Shown piece after piece: positions 10,942 to 21,920 of a stretch of DNA of 64,000 nucleotides. Origin of the DNA: Mercurialis annua (taxonomy: Eukaryota; Streptophyta; Magnoliopsida; Malpighiales; Euphorbiaceae); contig NC_065570.1 of NCBI RefSeq assembly GCF_937616625.2, positions 2,428,001 through 2,492,000 on the forward strand. The letters are read 5' to 3'. The notes under the pieces are model-generated. The model made no database searches and was not told the DNA's origin. It worked only from the letters and a program-made list of their open reading frames with translations. Positions within the stretch are counted from its first letter, which is position 1, and the number at the start of each line of letters is the position of its first letter. Both the position numbers and the translations under genes were made by a program.

Positions 10942-13900
10942 TCACAAGTTCGGAAAGAGAATACAAAATGGATTTCTAAAGAAATCCAGGCCAGAGTAAG
11001 GAAAACGCCTATTACAAAGCTTAAAAAGAAAAGCCGCCTTGTTAAAACTATTGAAAACTACCATATCTTTTTCAATAACTGCATTACTAAAAACTCTTGA
11101 GTTTCTGCTTTTCCATATCTCCCAGACGATCATAAACCAAAGAATCTCCCAAAGTTTTCGGTAGGGGCTCCTTGGAACAATGCACTCCCACTGCACCATA
11201 AATTCAACAAAAATAGAAGGAAAGACCCAAACGACATCCATCTTTCGAAGAACCTCAACCCAAACACTCTTAGCGAAAGTACAATGGATGAATAAATGGT
11301 CTTGCGTTTCCCCAATTGCACAAATCGAACATAAGGAGTTATCAAAGGAAATAATACCACGTCTTGCCAAAAAATCTAGAGTAGGAACTCTATTATGAAG
11401 AGCAACCCAGATAAAAAATTTGACACGCGGCGGAGCTTGAGATTTCCATACCCTAGCATAAGGAATTATAGCAGTAGTTACTATATGATGTTCACTGTTT
11501 TGAAGAACAGTAGCTTCCATTGCAGATTCCTCTAAAACGACAGCTTCTCCGGTCATCTCATCAACAGCAAAAGAAGTGTCATTTATCATCGGATTACTGA
11601 ACAATTCAACAGTTCTAGTATTTGCAGCAACACCAACTAAACCCGTTCCCTGCTGTAACCTAACACCCTCAAAAACAGTCCCACTTCTGTCAGAAAAAGA
11701 AACAGCAGCTGCCATTTGAGAATCCGACTGTAAAACAGCGTCCCTCTCATAACCATCAGCAACAGCAGCTACCATCTGAGAAACCGAAGGAGAAACAGCA
11801 GCGTCTGCAGAACCAGAACCTGAGCTTGAACCTGCCGAACCAGTAGCTGAAGGCACATCAGTTCTGTTTCCCCCAACCAAACCAGCAGCAGTCACCTGAG
11901 CAACTAACTGAGAAACACGACGAGAGCCACCAGAACCTGAACTTGCAGCAGCCAGAAACTTACAAAAAGAAGCTGATGAATATACACCCGAAGACGAATT
12001 CCATGAAATAACATCACACCTATTATCAATCAAAGTTACTTCATTAAAATATTTTTGAAATTCAACAAGAAGTAATGATTCCGTTCCACGCAAACGACGT
12101 CGCCATCTCCAACCTCTATCCAAAACATGAGAAATACAAGCTTCCTTTTGATTAGAAAGGTTAAAAAGTTTTGGAAAAATTTCTCTCGCCATTCCAACAC
12201 CCATCCAATTATCATGCCACAACAGAGTAGAATTCCCATCACCCACTTTATAACGAACATTCTCAATAAACACTCCCCAAACAAAATTGTCACTACAACA
12301 CCTTTTCTTAATACCCTTCCACATGCTAGATAACTTTTTTGAATCCCCAAAATTCAAAGAGTTCCAATCAGAAATTGCTGAGCAAGATGAAACTATATTA
12401 AACCAAAGGGAGTTTCTATTAAAACGCAATCGCCAAACCCACTTAAAAAGAAGACTTTGGTTTCTAGTTTTGAGACTAGAAATTCCCAAACCTCCCATCA
12501 CAAAATCTTGACAAATAGTTTTCCACGAGACTTTACACAGGGTTCTAGAAGTAATATCGCCTTTCCAGAGAAAGCGCTTCATATAAGACTCTAACTTACT
12601 CTGAACCCCATTTGGCATACAAAAAGAGGACATAAAATAGACCGGAACACTAAAGAGAACTGACTTAATCAGGACTAACCTTCCCGCCGGAGAGAGCAGA
12701 GAACCTTTCCATAAAGCCAATTTCGCTTTAAACCGATCTACTACATGATCCCAAAACCCGGAAGCTAACTGCCGCTTAACCAAAGGAAGACCAAGATATT
12801 TGATAGGAAAAGATTCAATCTTACATCCCACCAAATTAGCAGCAGATAATAAATCTGTTTCACCAATATTAATTCCCATTATTGAACTTTTATGGAAATT
12901 AATTTTCAACCCAGACACAACTTCAAAGCAACGTAGAATCCGAACCAAATTCACAATCTGATCTAGATCATAGGGGAGAAAGATAAGCGTATCATCGGCA
13001 AACTGTAAAAGGGATATCGGCTCAAACTCACTCGCATAAGAATAACCACTAGTAAAACCCATTTGGCTAGATTTTTCAAGAATACATTTCAAACCTTCAA
13101 CCGCTAGAACAAACAGATAAGGAGAAATAGGATCGCCTTGTCGAACACCTCGCTGCAACGTAATAGGATCAACAGGACTACCATTGACTAGAATAGCCGT
13201 CGTAGCTGTCGAAAGACAGTAAGACATCCAATCCAACCATTTCTGAGAGAAACCCATACAACGCATGACCATAATCAAATACTCCCAATCAATACTATCA
13301 AAAGCTTTGTGGAAATCAAGTTTCAAAACCAACAACTTATGCTTCCGCCTATTTGCTGAGTGAATAAGCTCATTTGCAATCATTGAGCATTCCTGGATGC
13401 TTCTACCTTTCAAGAAGGCATGTTGACTCTCCGAAACAACATGTGAAATGAGAGGAGCTAACCTTAACGATAGAGTTTTTGAAAGGAGCTTGTATAATCC
13501 ATTCACTAAACTGATAGGGCGATAATCTCTAATGTCACAGGATCCAATAACCTTAGGAATCAACACCATAAAAGCAGTGTTAATCCCTTTTGGTAAAAAA
13601 CCGGATATATGAAAACCCAAAAACATCTCAATAATAGCAACTTTCATTGTACTCCAAGCTCTGCGGTAAAAGAAAAAGTTAAAGCCGTCTGGCCCTGGTG
13701 CTTTCCGCTCACTACAAGAAGATAAAGCTGAGAAGATTTCACTTTCATCGAACTCGCGAACTAATGACACAGCTTGTCCCTCAGATAATTTCTTAAACCC
13801 CAAACCCGAGAGATTAAATCGAACTCTATGTTTCTGTCTATAAAGAGAACTAAAAAATTCTCGTATATGGAATCGAATGTCTTCCGGCTCCACATAAACA

Positions 13901-15048
13901 GCTTCTCCTACTTGAATAGATGAAATAAGATTATTCCTGTGGTGTTGAGAAGCAATGCTATGAAAGAACTTCGAGTTCCTATCACCAGACAAGTTCCACT
14001 TCAAGCGCGATTTCTGAATCCATAACGATTCAATTCTTTTTTCTGCCACCCATAAATCATTTTTAAGAGATAACAAACTACTCTCATCATCTACTGAGAG
14101 CTGCCCATCCTCAGCGGCAAGCTCCTTAATAAGAATAGCATTGTTCAACTCTTTTATGATTTTATTCTGATCACCAAAGACATCACAGTTCCATTTTTTG
14201 ACTTTTGCACGCAGCTCCCTTAATCTCTTCGTGAGATTATCTGAAGTCTCACAGACCAACCCCCAAGAATCTGACACAAACTCATTAAAATCATTATGCT
14301 CCCACCAAGCGTCCATGGAACGAAAAGGTTTAGGCCCCCAATCAACCTTATAAACTGAACGAAATAAGATTGGAACATGATCAGATTTACCTTGGGGTAA
14401 GGCAGAAAGAGTCATGTTTGGCCAAAGCACACTAGCAGATGCCGAAACCAAGCATCTATCAATTCTTGATCTCGAATGCGAATTATGCCAAGTAAAACGT
14501 CTTCCATGTAAGGGTAAATCCAATAACTCAGCAGAATTTATGAACTCATTAAGCGCGATCATGGAAGGAGAAAAGCCTGCACAGTTCAGTCTCTCCTCTG
14601 GCCGGCAAATATCGTTAAAGTCTCCACTAATTAGAACAGTCCCATGAAACTCTAGCAGTGGTCGGATTTCCTGCCAAAAAAGCAATCTCTCTGAAGCAAT
14701 ATTGCTAGCATAAATTAGAATATGGCGAAAAGGAGTAAAATGGTGAACAAAATCCATAATTATCCATCTGGAGCCCTTTAAAATAGAAACAGACTGAAGT
14801 AAAGCAGAATTCCAAATCAATAATAAACCACCCGATGCTCCTACAGACGGGACCCAATCATAACCAAAATCAAGATTCGGCCATAAGTTTCTAACTAAAA
14901 AATCATTAATAAGCTCCTTTTTTGATTCAATTAAACCAAGAAACAAGAGATTATTAGCAGAAACTAGTGATTTTATGAATTTTTGTTTCCTAAAATTCAT
15001 TAAACCACCTCTACAATTCCAAGAAGCAAAAATAAGAGGCACGGACAT
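10942..15048 (-). CDS. LINE ORF2: endonuclease/reverse transcriptase
   Basis: This open frame of 1368 codons encodes the enzyme for target-primed reverse transcription. In order it has an APE-type endonuclease (SWNCRG near residue 9, GDFND near 142, SDHVPI near 223), a reverse transcriptase (LKLDFHKAFDSIDW, GVRQGDPISPYLF, FADDTLIFLP with the catalytic DD near 683) and a C-terminal zf-RVT module (CSICAIGETQDHLFIHC near 1240). All catalytic motifs look intact and there is no internal stop. Unusually, about 160 residues of Ser/Gly/Ala/Val-rich sequence (roughly residues 1031-1194) separate the GVYS segment from the WKSQAPPRVKFF segment, which in related plant LINEs are close together. The start follows the ORF1 stop by about 40 bp. 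Confidence 0.9.
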   Translation of the reverse strand: MSVPLIFASWNCRGGLMNFRKQKFIKSLVSANNLLFLGLIESKKELINDFLVRNLWPNLDFGYDWVPSVGASGGLLLIWNSALLQSVSILKGSRWIIMDFVHHFTPFRHILIYASNIASERLLFWQEIRPLLEFHGTVLISGDFNDICRPEERLNCAGFSPSMIALNEFINSAELLDLPLHGRRFTWHNSHSRSRIDRCLVSASASVLWPNMTLSALPQGKSDHVPILFRSVYKVDWGPKPFRSMDAWWEHNDFNEFVSDSWGLVCETSDNLTKRLRELRAKVKKWNCDVFGDQNKIIKELNNAILIKELAAEDGQLSVDDESSLLSLKNDLWVAEKRIESLWIQKSRLKWNLSGDRNSKFFHSIASQHHRNNLISSIQVGEAVYVEPEDIRFHIREFFSSLYRQKHRVRFNLSGLGFKKLSEGQAVSLVREFDESEIFSALSSCSERKAPGPDGFNFFFYRRAWSTMKVAIIEMFLGFHISGFLPKGINTAFMVLIPKVIGSCDIRDYRPISLVNGLYKLLSKTLSLRLAPLISHVVSESQHAFLKGRSIQECSMIANELIHSANRRKHKLLVLKLDFHKAFDSIDWEYLIMVMRCMGFSQKWLDWMSYCLSTATTAILVNGSPVDPITLQRGVRQGDPISPYLFVLAVEGLKCILEKSSQMGFTSGYSYASEFEPISLLQFADDTLIFLPYDLDQIVNLVRILRCFEVVSGLKINFHKSSIMGINIGETDLLSAANLVGCKIESFPIKYLGLPLVKRQLASGFWDHVVDRFKAKLALWKGSLLSPAGRLVLIKSVLFSVPVYFMSSFCMPNGVQSKLESYMKRFLWKGDITSRTLCKVSWKTICQDFVMGGLGISSLKTRNQSLLFKWVWRLRFNRNSLWFNIVSSCSAISDWNSLNFGDSKKLSSMWKGIKKRCCSDNFVWGVFIENVRYKVGDGNSTLLWHDNWMGVGMAREIFPKLFNLSNQKEACISHVLDRGWRWRRRLRGTESLLLVEFQKYFNEVTLIDNRCDVISWNSSSGVYSSASFCKFLAAASSGSGGSRRVSQLVAQVTAAGLVGGNRTDVPSATGSAGSSSGSGSADAAVSPSVSQMVAAVADGYERDAVLQSDSQMAAAVSFSDRSGTVFEGVRLQQGTGLVGVAANTRTVELFSNPMINDTSFAVDEMTGEAVVLEESAMEATVLQNSEHHIVTTAIIPYARVWKSQAPPRVKFFIWVALHNRVPTLDFLARRGIISFDNSLCSICAIGETQDHLFIHCTFAKSVWVEVLRKMDVVWVFPSIFVEFMVQWECIVPRSPYRKLWEILWFMIVWEIWKSRNSRVFSNAVIEKDMVVFNSFNKAAFLFKLCNRRFPYSGLDFFRNPFCILFPNL

Positions 15049-15090
15049 TAAACATAAAAAAAAACCTCGAAAGGAAAAAATTACTTATCT

Positions 15091-16905
15091 CTATTTAGCA
15101 TCCAAAGCTTCAGCCAAGTTAAGAGAAAGCTGTTTAATTGTTTGTGCCTCATTCTCCTTTTGAAAAATACCCAACTGATAACCAAGTTTCCAAGACTCCA
15201 ATGGTTCATTAGGCTGTTCAGGACTGAAGTTAATCAGATTACTTTCCACAACACGGTTCATATTTGCTATATCTGCATCTGATAGCTCATTTTCTTCCTC
15301 ACGTTGACTGTGCGAGCAAGAATGTAACTGACCCAGAACATCAACTTTCTTTATCGGGCGTTTCTTCCTCACCGTAATGGCTACAGTAGAGGATTGAGAC
15401 CGGCGTTCTGAACTGCCCGCATCATCCACATCGTTAATCCCATCCGAACCCAAGCTGCCTGCACAATCTTCACCCAAGAAACGTAATCTGTCCATATCTA
15501 ATACTGAGAGAGAAAACTCTGTTTTCTGAACTGATTCACACACAAAATCTGAATCAAGTACTGAATTTGGGACAACAGTATCATTGCCATTCGAAGACGA
15601 AGAATAAGTACTCTCTGAGGACTTTCTGCTGCAACCCGGGCTGAGCTTGTCTGAGTTTGTACTGCTGCTAAGTGTAGGTTCGGATTCAGATAAACCTCCA
15701 TCATCATCATCACATTCTTCAAAAACCACCGGCCTGTCTGATTCCACCACAAAAACTCTATGTTTCTCATCATTAAACATAACCTCAACGGACTTGTTAA
15801 TGAAAGAGCAGGTACTAGAAATAAGGACAAACCCTGAGTCAAAACGATCCTTAAGTTGCACTAAGGGGTGCGCCTTAATGGATTCACCAAACAAATTACC
15901 CACTTCCATAAAAACAGATGGGGACCAAAGTGCGAACGGCAGCCCTGAAATAGAAATCCAAACTAAACGACAAAACGATTGCTTGAATTCATTCGCCCAA
16001 GAAAACGTCTGAAAAAAATCAAGCAACGTTGTAGATAAGACTGTTATGAAGAAATCAGCTTCTGTTTTGGAGTAGAAAGTTATCAGTATCAGATTTCCTC
16101 CCATAAGTGAAATTTTACTAAACTCTATTTTCTTCTCCAAAAGGAATGATTTTGCCTTTAGAATGGAAGTAATATCATTAACCCTAACCACCACCGAACG
16201 TTCAATCCATTCTGCATTATTTAATCCTACAACATCCATTGGGATAACAATCTTTAAGCCAGAATCACTTTCCATAGGAGTAGTCGTGCGGATTGCCGGT
16301 AGAACATTCTCAACTGCATTAGCTTTAACCTCCTGACTAACATAGTGAACCTTACCAATATCCCTGCTCACAGTTGCACCAAGATCATACTGAGTCCCAT
16401 CCAGACTTGCACCAGGAGATACAACTTGGACATATGAACGATTATCCCTAACAGACGGAATAATCGCCTTCTTTGACTGCTGAATACCAAAATTCTGCTC
16501 TTGTATCTTGTTCTTGATCTGCTGTTTAGCCAGAAACCTAGAGATAAAAGCACGAAGCTTGAATCACCCAATATTAATCAAGTTCAATTGAGATAATACC
16601 CATGGTAAATTCTTATGATCAGCTGGCCTGAAGAATCCAAAGCAACAATTCTTTTTTGACAGTTTGGACGCCAAAGAAACCCTACCAATAACCCCATATC
16701 GAGCAAACACCTTTTCCAAATCAAAAAACCTCCACGTTCGAGGGAAGTTTTCGAAATAAATCATGTTTTCCTGGATTGGTAGAACCGGCAGGTTGGTCGG
16801 GCTGATTCGGACAGGTTTGGTGTTGTTGTTGTTGATGATGACAGGGGTACGTGAATGGTTAGGGTTAGGGTTTTTTGGAATAAGTTTTGCATCATTTATA
16901 TTCAT
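15091..16905 (-). pseudogene. LINE ORF1 (RRM plus DUF4283-like), one in-frame TGA
   Basis: ORF1 proteins bind the LINE RNA. The frame opens at 16905 (MNINDAKLIP). It has an RRM-like segment at about residues 47-107 (MIYFENFPRTWRFF with KKNCCFGFF) and hits a TGA at 16564-16566. The same frame continues beyond the stop without a shift (FKLRAFISRFLAKQQ) to the stop at 15091. The middle holds a DUF4283-like region of plant LINE ORF1 (WIERSVVVRV, MGGNLILITF, FCRLVWISISGLPFALW). The C-terminal third is acidic and serine-rich. A single nonsense substitution is the only defect I see in about 605 codons; a recoded stop is possible but unproven. Confidence 0.8.
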
Positions 16906-17244
16906 TTCAAATTATAATGCACCAAAGGAACAAAAAGAAAATCAAACATTATTTTGGAGTACAAAACTGTGCATTGTTCTAATTATTGGGATGGTGAAAT
17001 GAGATTTGTAGTTTATGAGCGCAGTTTAAATCTGCGTCTTTATTTAAATTAAAAAAAGCTTTATCAAATCATGTACACCTTGATAATCATGTTCTTGTAT
17101 TTTTCATATAAAAGAAAATAGCTAGTTACTTTCAAATATTTGTCATAAAAATGATAAGATCCCATCCAGATGAATATAGCAATATGAAAACTCAAATCCG
17201 AGACATAGTAATTCTAAACAGTTCTCTGAAAGCGGTATTCGTCA

Positions 17245-17706
17245 TTGATACAATGAAAAGGATGAATATCACTTGCATCATTGTCCCAATGGTATACATG
17301 TATTTCGGCCCTGATACATGCTTTACAACCAATTAGAAAATAGGGTTTATACTGATCGGAATATTCACGAGCAGTACGTTTGTTATTCGGAATAGACTTT
17401 GATACAATGAAAAGGATGAATATCACTTGCATCATTGTCCCAATGGTATACATGTATTTCGGCCCTGATACATGCTTTACAACCAATTAGAAAATAGGGT
17501 TTATACTGATCGGAATATTCACGAGCAGTACGTTTGTTATTCGGAATAGACTTTGATACAATGAAAAGGATGAATATCACTTGCATCATTGTCCCAATGG
17601 TATACATGTATTTCGGCCCTGATACATGCTTTACAACCAATTAGAAAATAGGGTTTATACTGATCGGAATATTCACGAGCAGTACTTTTGTTATTCGGAA
17701 TAGACT
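17245..17706. repeat. Three 154-bp tandem copies of the gene B last exon
   Basis: Copies start at 17245, 17399 and 17553 at exactly 154-bp spacing and are almost identical. Each holds the antisense of the FBD C-terminal segment (CKACIRAEIHVYHWDNDASD and HPFHCI). Since 154 is not a multiple of three, each added copy changes the reading frame. In the current exon the copy next to the FBD core ends at a new stop (KVYSE). Confidence 0.95.
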
Positions 17707-17940
17707 TGGCCGTAACCAAAATTAATTTCTCCAAATTAATTGCTTTCTTTAGAAAAATCTGCGCCAACTTTCGTTCATGTTCTTTGAACCTCAATCTTGA
17801 TATCTTAACGAATTTAAGGCTCGAAAAACCTTCCTCCCAGTGATCGACTTGCCAGGATTCTCCAACCTTTATAGGTTGTTCATCTAACTGCATAAATTCA
17901 ACAAATGATTCAAATCGAAGTTTGTAATTTATTCATATTA

Positions 17941-18345
17941 TGGGATAATTGATTATGCGAGTTACCATATTCGTAGTTTGGTTATTGTATTTCACAACGT
18001 TACAAATTGGTTATTGTACGATGTATTATGCTTAATGACTCCGGCAAGTTTTAAAATGAAATCATGTAACTTTTATGCATACATGCCAAATTTAGGAGAA
18101 TGTGGAAGGTGACACGGTAAAGAAGTGTGAGGTGTTTTCTGCTCATGTGGCATGATGTGGAATGGTCAGAGGAAAATAAAGCACAAAACGGCTGCCACGT
18201 AAGCATAAATTAATGACCAGATTTCACTAGACACATACATAATCTCTAAAATCATAGTACGGTTACCGATTTGTAATATTTTAAAATTTTATAATCTAAG
18301 CGCAAATAGAAGAAAATACGATAACTTCCCAAATTAATTACCCCA
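17941..18345. mobile_element. Probable foldback MITE in the last intron of gene B
   Basis: The left end TGGGATAATTGATT pairs imperfectly with the right end AATTAATTACCCCA. The inner arms also match loosely (gttaccatattcg with cgataact). The termini resemble the element at 57462. No clear duplication is seen. Confidence 0.45.
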
Positions 18346-18553
18346 AATCAAAACCAATTGGGATGTTAGGTTAATATGTAGCAATTATGTACTTACTTGT
18401 ATCACAAGTTTCTCCAATGATGTGCACTTCTTGACAAAAAGAGCTATGTCTACATGAGTACAGTAAGAGCAAGATACACCTTTCATGACTACTTGAAGTT
18501 CCTTTAAATTCTGAAATAAGTAATTTATTTCTCTGCATTTACCACTTTTTAAA

Positions 18554-19195
18554 TGGCTAATCACCTTAAAAACTACCGACCTTTCATTTTTTTTCAATAA
18601 CACTCTGACCTTGTAATTTCGTCAATTGCACCCTATTTCGTATTTTTACGTTTCAATAGCACCCTAATTTTAAAAAAATAGATAATTTTACTATTATAAA
18701 GATTAAATTTTATAAAACAAACAAATTTAAGGGTCATTTTATACCTTTTTCTACTTGAAAAAATTCTAATAAGTTCCTTAACTTAAAAAACTTTTAAATG
18801 AATCCTAAATAAAAAAATTAATTAAATACATATATAATTAATTATTTAATTCAAAATTAAAAAAATATTTAAAACAGAATCTGCCTTCCCCGCCGGCCGC
18901 CACCCGCCGCTCTCCGATCTCTACCGGAGACAAGCTGGTCGTCTTCCATGGAAGACCAGATCTGCTGGTCTACAATGAAAGACCAGCAGATGTGGTCTTC
19001 CTTGGGGAAGACCAGGAAGACGATCTCCATGAAGAATTTGTTTTGAACTTTATCCAAACGAAAAGAGTTCAATTTAATACTTTAGGGTGCTATTGAAACG
19101 TAAAAATACGAAATAGGGTGCAATTGACGAAATTACAAGGTCGGGGTGTTATTGAAAAAAAAATGAAAGGTCGGTAGTTTTTGAGGTGATTGGCC
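18554..19195. mobile_element. MULE-type foldback MITE inside exon 2 of gene B (TSD CTTTTTAAA)
   Basis: Arms of about 120 bp are strongly matched (aaaactaccgacctttcatt with its complement; gcaccctatttcgtattttt with its complement). The ends are TGGCTAATCACC and GGTGATTGGCC. The exact 9-bp duplication CTTTTTAAA lies at 18545-18553 and 19196-19204. Removing the element restores the codons of the gene B exon 2 start. The core (about 18880-19060) is GC-rich and packed with short palindromes built on ggtctt/aagacc. Confidence 0.9.
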
Positions 19196-20219
19196 CTTTT
19201 TAAAATGTACATTCTGCATAAAATTCATAAAAACTTGTAATACAAGAATGTTTAATGAACAAAGGATCAATTCACCACCACGAAATAACCCTAAATTATT
19301 TGTGCATAAAAATTATATATGTTAAGCAGAAAGACATATCTTAATAAATATACCAGTAGTTGTCAGAACTCGAACGTCACTGAAAATTCGAGGAATAATT
19401 TTTATAGGTGCAATAGTACCATCTGATGAAAGTGAACCTCTGATATAAAACAATACATCATCCAACCGAGAAACGTCGCGGAATTTTAACAGAAGTGAAT
19501 CTAATCCACCAAAATAATGGAAAGAAACTAAGGTAGGAGCATCAATATGAATCCTTAAATTACTAAGATCGCAATCTCTAATCTTTAACTCCTTAAATCT
19601 CTTTAGATCCCCCTCTGATATGTTTAAATAACCAGTACAATCAGCAAATTCCAAATTCTCGAGTAATTTGCAGCTTGAAAAAAAATGCAGTCACCATCTT
19701 TGGTTCCAGATGAACATGCTTAAGAACAAGAGTTCTCAAGAAATCTAAGTATCTAAATCTTGATGGAATATCCATAATATCACAATAACTAAGGTTTAAA
19801 ACTCTTAAAGATGCAAAATCAAACAAATCAGCAGAAAACTAAGATTTAAAAATCTGCAATTAAAAAAATCTAAATGAAGCTCCTCAAGGCCTTTTTTAAT
19901 GGCTTTTTGTACCCATATCATAACTAAATCATTATCCTCAGCTTCTGCATAAAAACGTAAACCCAAGCTTTTAATTTCTGGACCTGAATGCAAATCAAAA
20001 AATTTCTTAACTATTGCTATTGAATCTTCCCTGCTTCGACGATTACCAAAATGTTGATCAAACTTCATGCGGCGGCAAAAGATCCAAGATTTCTTGAAAT
20101 TTTTCGATAAAATTCCGAGCTGTATAGCTTGCTTGAGAGGCAAGAATGAGATTATTTCCTCAAGAATGTCATTCGGAATATTCACTGCGGAAGGCTCCAT
20201 GTTTTGTTTAGATTATGCG

Positions 20220-20800
20220 GCAAATGATGATCAAATATAAGGGCTTAGGGTTTTGTGGGTTAATATATAGCATTTACAGTACCAATTTTGGTAATTTTTT
20301 TATGTCAATATAATTGATAAAATGACCCTTACATTAAAAAAATCAACATTTTCAACATCAATATAACTAATTAATAATTCTTTTATTAAAATGTTACATC
20401 ATATTTTTAGGATTTTTTTTATAAAATTTATAAGTATATTTTTAATTGAAATTTTACATAATATTTTCATTATTTGTATTGAATTTATTATTAATTTTTA
20501 AGAATAATTAATTTATTTTTTTGTTTATAATTTTCGGATAAGACTGGACAAAAAATAAGTTTAAGACTCAAATCTAACCATTTGACCGAGTTGACCAGCG
20601 AAAAAGTTATAATTTTCGGTGTTATAACGGATTTACAAAAACCAAAGAATGTGTTAGTGTATTTCACTAAACTACAGAGGTGTCTTAGTAATTTACCCTT
20701 TTAGTATATTTCAAATATATTGGTACTAGTTTTGGACATATAGCCAGAAATTTTTTTAGGGGCGGAATTTATATAGTTTTGAATCTTTAGAAATTAGAAG
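20220..20800. other. Non-coding AT-rich stretch upstream of gene B
   Basis: I see no gene or clear element end here. Confidence 0.5.
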
Positions 20801-20806
20801 TTGCGT

Positions 20807-20866
20807 ATACATGACCACCCGAGCCAAGATAGCGGCTACCAGGCTCAACATCAAATGATATAGATT
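20807..20866 (-). pseudogene. Fragment of a TCAB1-like WD40 exon
   Basis: About 55 bp (from tgaccacccgagcc to ggctcaacatcaaa) match, with few differences, the exon at 39075-39135 of the TCAB1-like gene that encodes ISFDVEPGSRYLGTGGQ. The orientation is the same. It ends about 25 bp from a Helitron-like 3' terminus. Confidence 0.75.
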
Positions 20867-20890
20867 GAGAGTAATTTGCTCCTAATAAAA

Positions 20891-21000
20891 TTAGTTTCGC
20901 ATTACGTGCTATGCACGTGTTTCATAATGTGACTCGTCAATTTATACTAAATTTATTTTTACTATACCGTGTATTTTTATTTATAACCAATATTAAAATA
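20891..21000 (-). mobile_element. Helitron 3' terminus (second copy, partial)
   Basis: On the minus strand the sequence ends with the hairpin ACGTGCATAGCACGT, then AATGCGAAA and CTAA followed by T. This is the hairpin plus CTRR-T signature of a Helitron 3' end. It matches the complete Helitron at 30003-30563. I could not find the TC 5' end upstream. Confidence 0.6.
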
Positions 21001-21850
21001 GTTAGAGTAAAAATAAATATAATATTTTAATTTTTAATTTTTAAAATTAATTGATTGACATTGATAATATTTATTGATATTTTATTATGATTAATGCCAA
21101 TGTATTTTATGTGTAATTAATAATTAAATATTAAATTAGTTATAGTTTTTGTTGAATTAGAAAATATTTCTATGAGTTAGACTAAAACATATCTATTTGA
21201 GTTGAATTAAGACTATTACTTATATCAATTGATTATACTAATAATTAAAGTAGTAGTAAGTGTGATATTATATTAATTCGATATAATTAATTTAATTTAT
21301 TTTAAAATTATAATCAATGTCAAATTAGTTAAGTTTTTGGTAGATTAGAAAATATTTTATGAGTTGGATTAAATTTATTAAATTTATTATATTTAATATC
21401 ATTATATTATTATATTCTTTTTGTTGGATTAGAAAATATCTTATAAGATAAATTATATTAATTAAAATTATATTATTATATTTTATTAATAATTAATATT
21501 AAATTAGTTAGAGATTAGTTCAAATTTTTGTTAAATTAAAAAATATTATATAAATTAAATTAGATTATTTGTGTTATTTTATGGTAGATTAGAATACTAA
21601 AAATTATTTTATGTGTTATTTTATGAATCAAACTAAAAATAGCAATTCAGTTCGATTAGAACTTATTGACAAAATGACTTACAATACAACAACTAATATA
21701 AGCATTTAAGCACTGCTAAAAAAAAATTAGTTGGTATTTTGTGTGTATATATAAATTTCACTCAGTTTGGTTAAACCGAACTTTCCAATTGCTATAGTGC
21801 AAAAGTCAAAACCAAATTCATGTTATATTTGAATAGCTTACTGTATTCAT
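21000..21850. other. AT-rich, non-coding; probable Helitron interior
   Basis: The stretch resembles the AT-rich interior of the Helitron copies (ataaatataatattttaa). No gene is seen. Confidence 0.4.
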
Positions 21851-21852
21851 CT

Positions 21853-21920
21853 AGACATTGCTCCTTTTGTCAAAATTTGTCCCTCACTAGAGAAACTTGT
21901 GATACAAGTAAGTACATATA
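21853..21920 (+). pseudogene. Inverted fragment of FBD exon 2
   Basis: The plus strand encodes DIAPFVKICPSLEKLVIQ followed by a splice-donor-like caagtaagtac. This matches the end of exon 2 of genes A and B (DIALFVKKCTSLEKLVIQ), but on the opposite strand to every other FBD copy here. Confidence 0.75.

Larger units (their letters stand above)
10802..16990 (-). mobile_element. L1-type LINE (RRM-containing, BNR-like), near full length
   Basis: The element reads on the minus strand: ORF1 (16905-15091), a gap of about 40 bp, ORF2 (15048-10942), a 3' UTR and a short A-tail, seen as ten T at 10802-10811. It lacks LTRs. An RRM-like domain at the start of ORF1, rather than only a CCHC knuckle, resembles the plant BNR-type L1 lineage described in beet. 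The 5' end is not sharply defined and I could not find matching target-site duplications. It lies between F-box genes A and B. Confidence 0.85.
17214..20200 (-). pseudogene. F-box/FBD gene B, decayed paralogue of gene A
   Basis: The start at 20200 begins a typical F-box (VNIPNDILEEIISFLPLKQAIQLG). Exon 1 has at least two frameshifts. One lies near 19838-19845, between LNLSFLL and the LFDFASLRVL frame. The other is near 19680 in an A-run before the segment EFADCTGYL. Exon 1 ends near 19353. Exon 2 (19217 to about 18410) is interrupted by a 642-bp MITE; its second half encodes FQNLKELQVVM and KKCTSLEKLVIQ and ends at a good splice donor. Exon 3 starts near 17893 with the FBD-like SSLKFVKISRLRF and is followed by a triplicated terminal segment. 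It cannot encode a full protein. Confidence 0.85.

Noticed and set aside
12036..12511. Open frames on both strands within the LINE ORF2 region
   Set aside because: They overlap the 1368-codon ORF2 with its clear motifs and have no family resemblance of their own.
15498..16012. Frames of 114 and 121 codons opposite or alongside LINE ORF1
   Set aside because: They are shadows of the serine-rich ORF1 coding sequence in other frames.
16368..16571. Separate 67-codon frame between the two ORF1 halves
   Set aside because: ORF1 continues in its own frame through a single TGA, so no frameshift or extra gene is needed.
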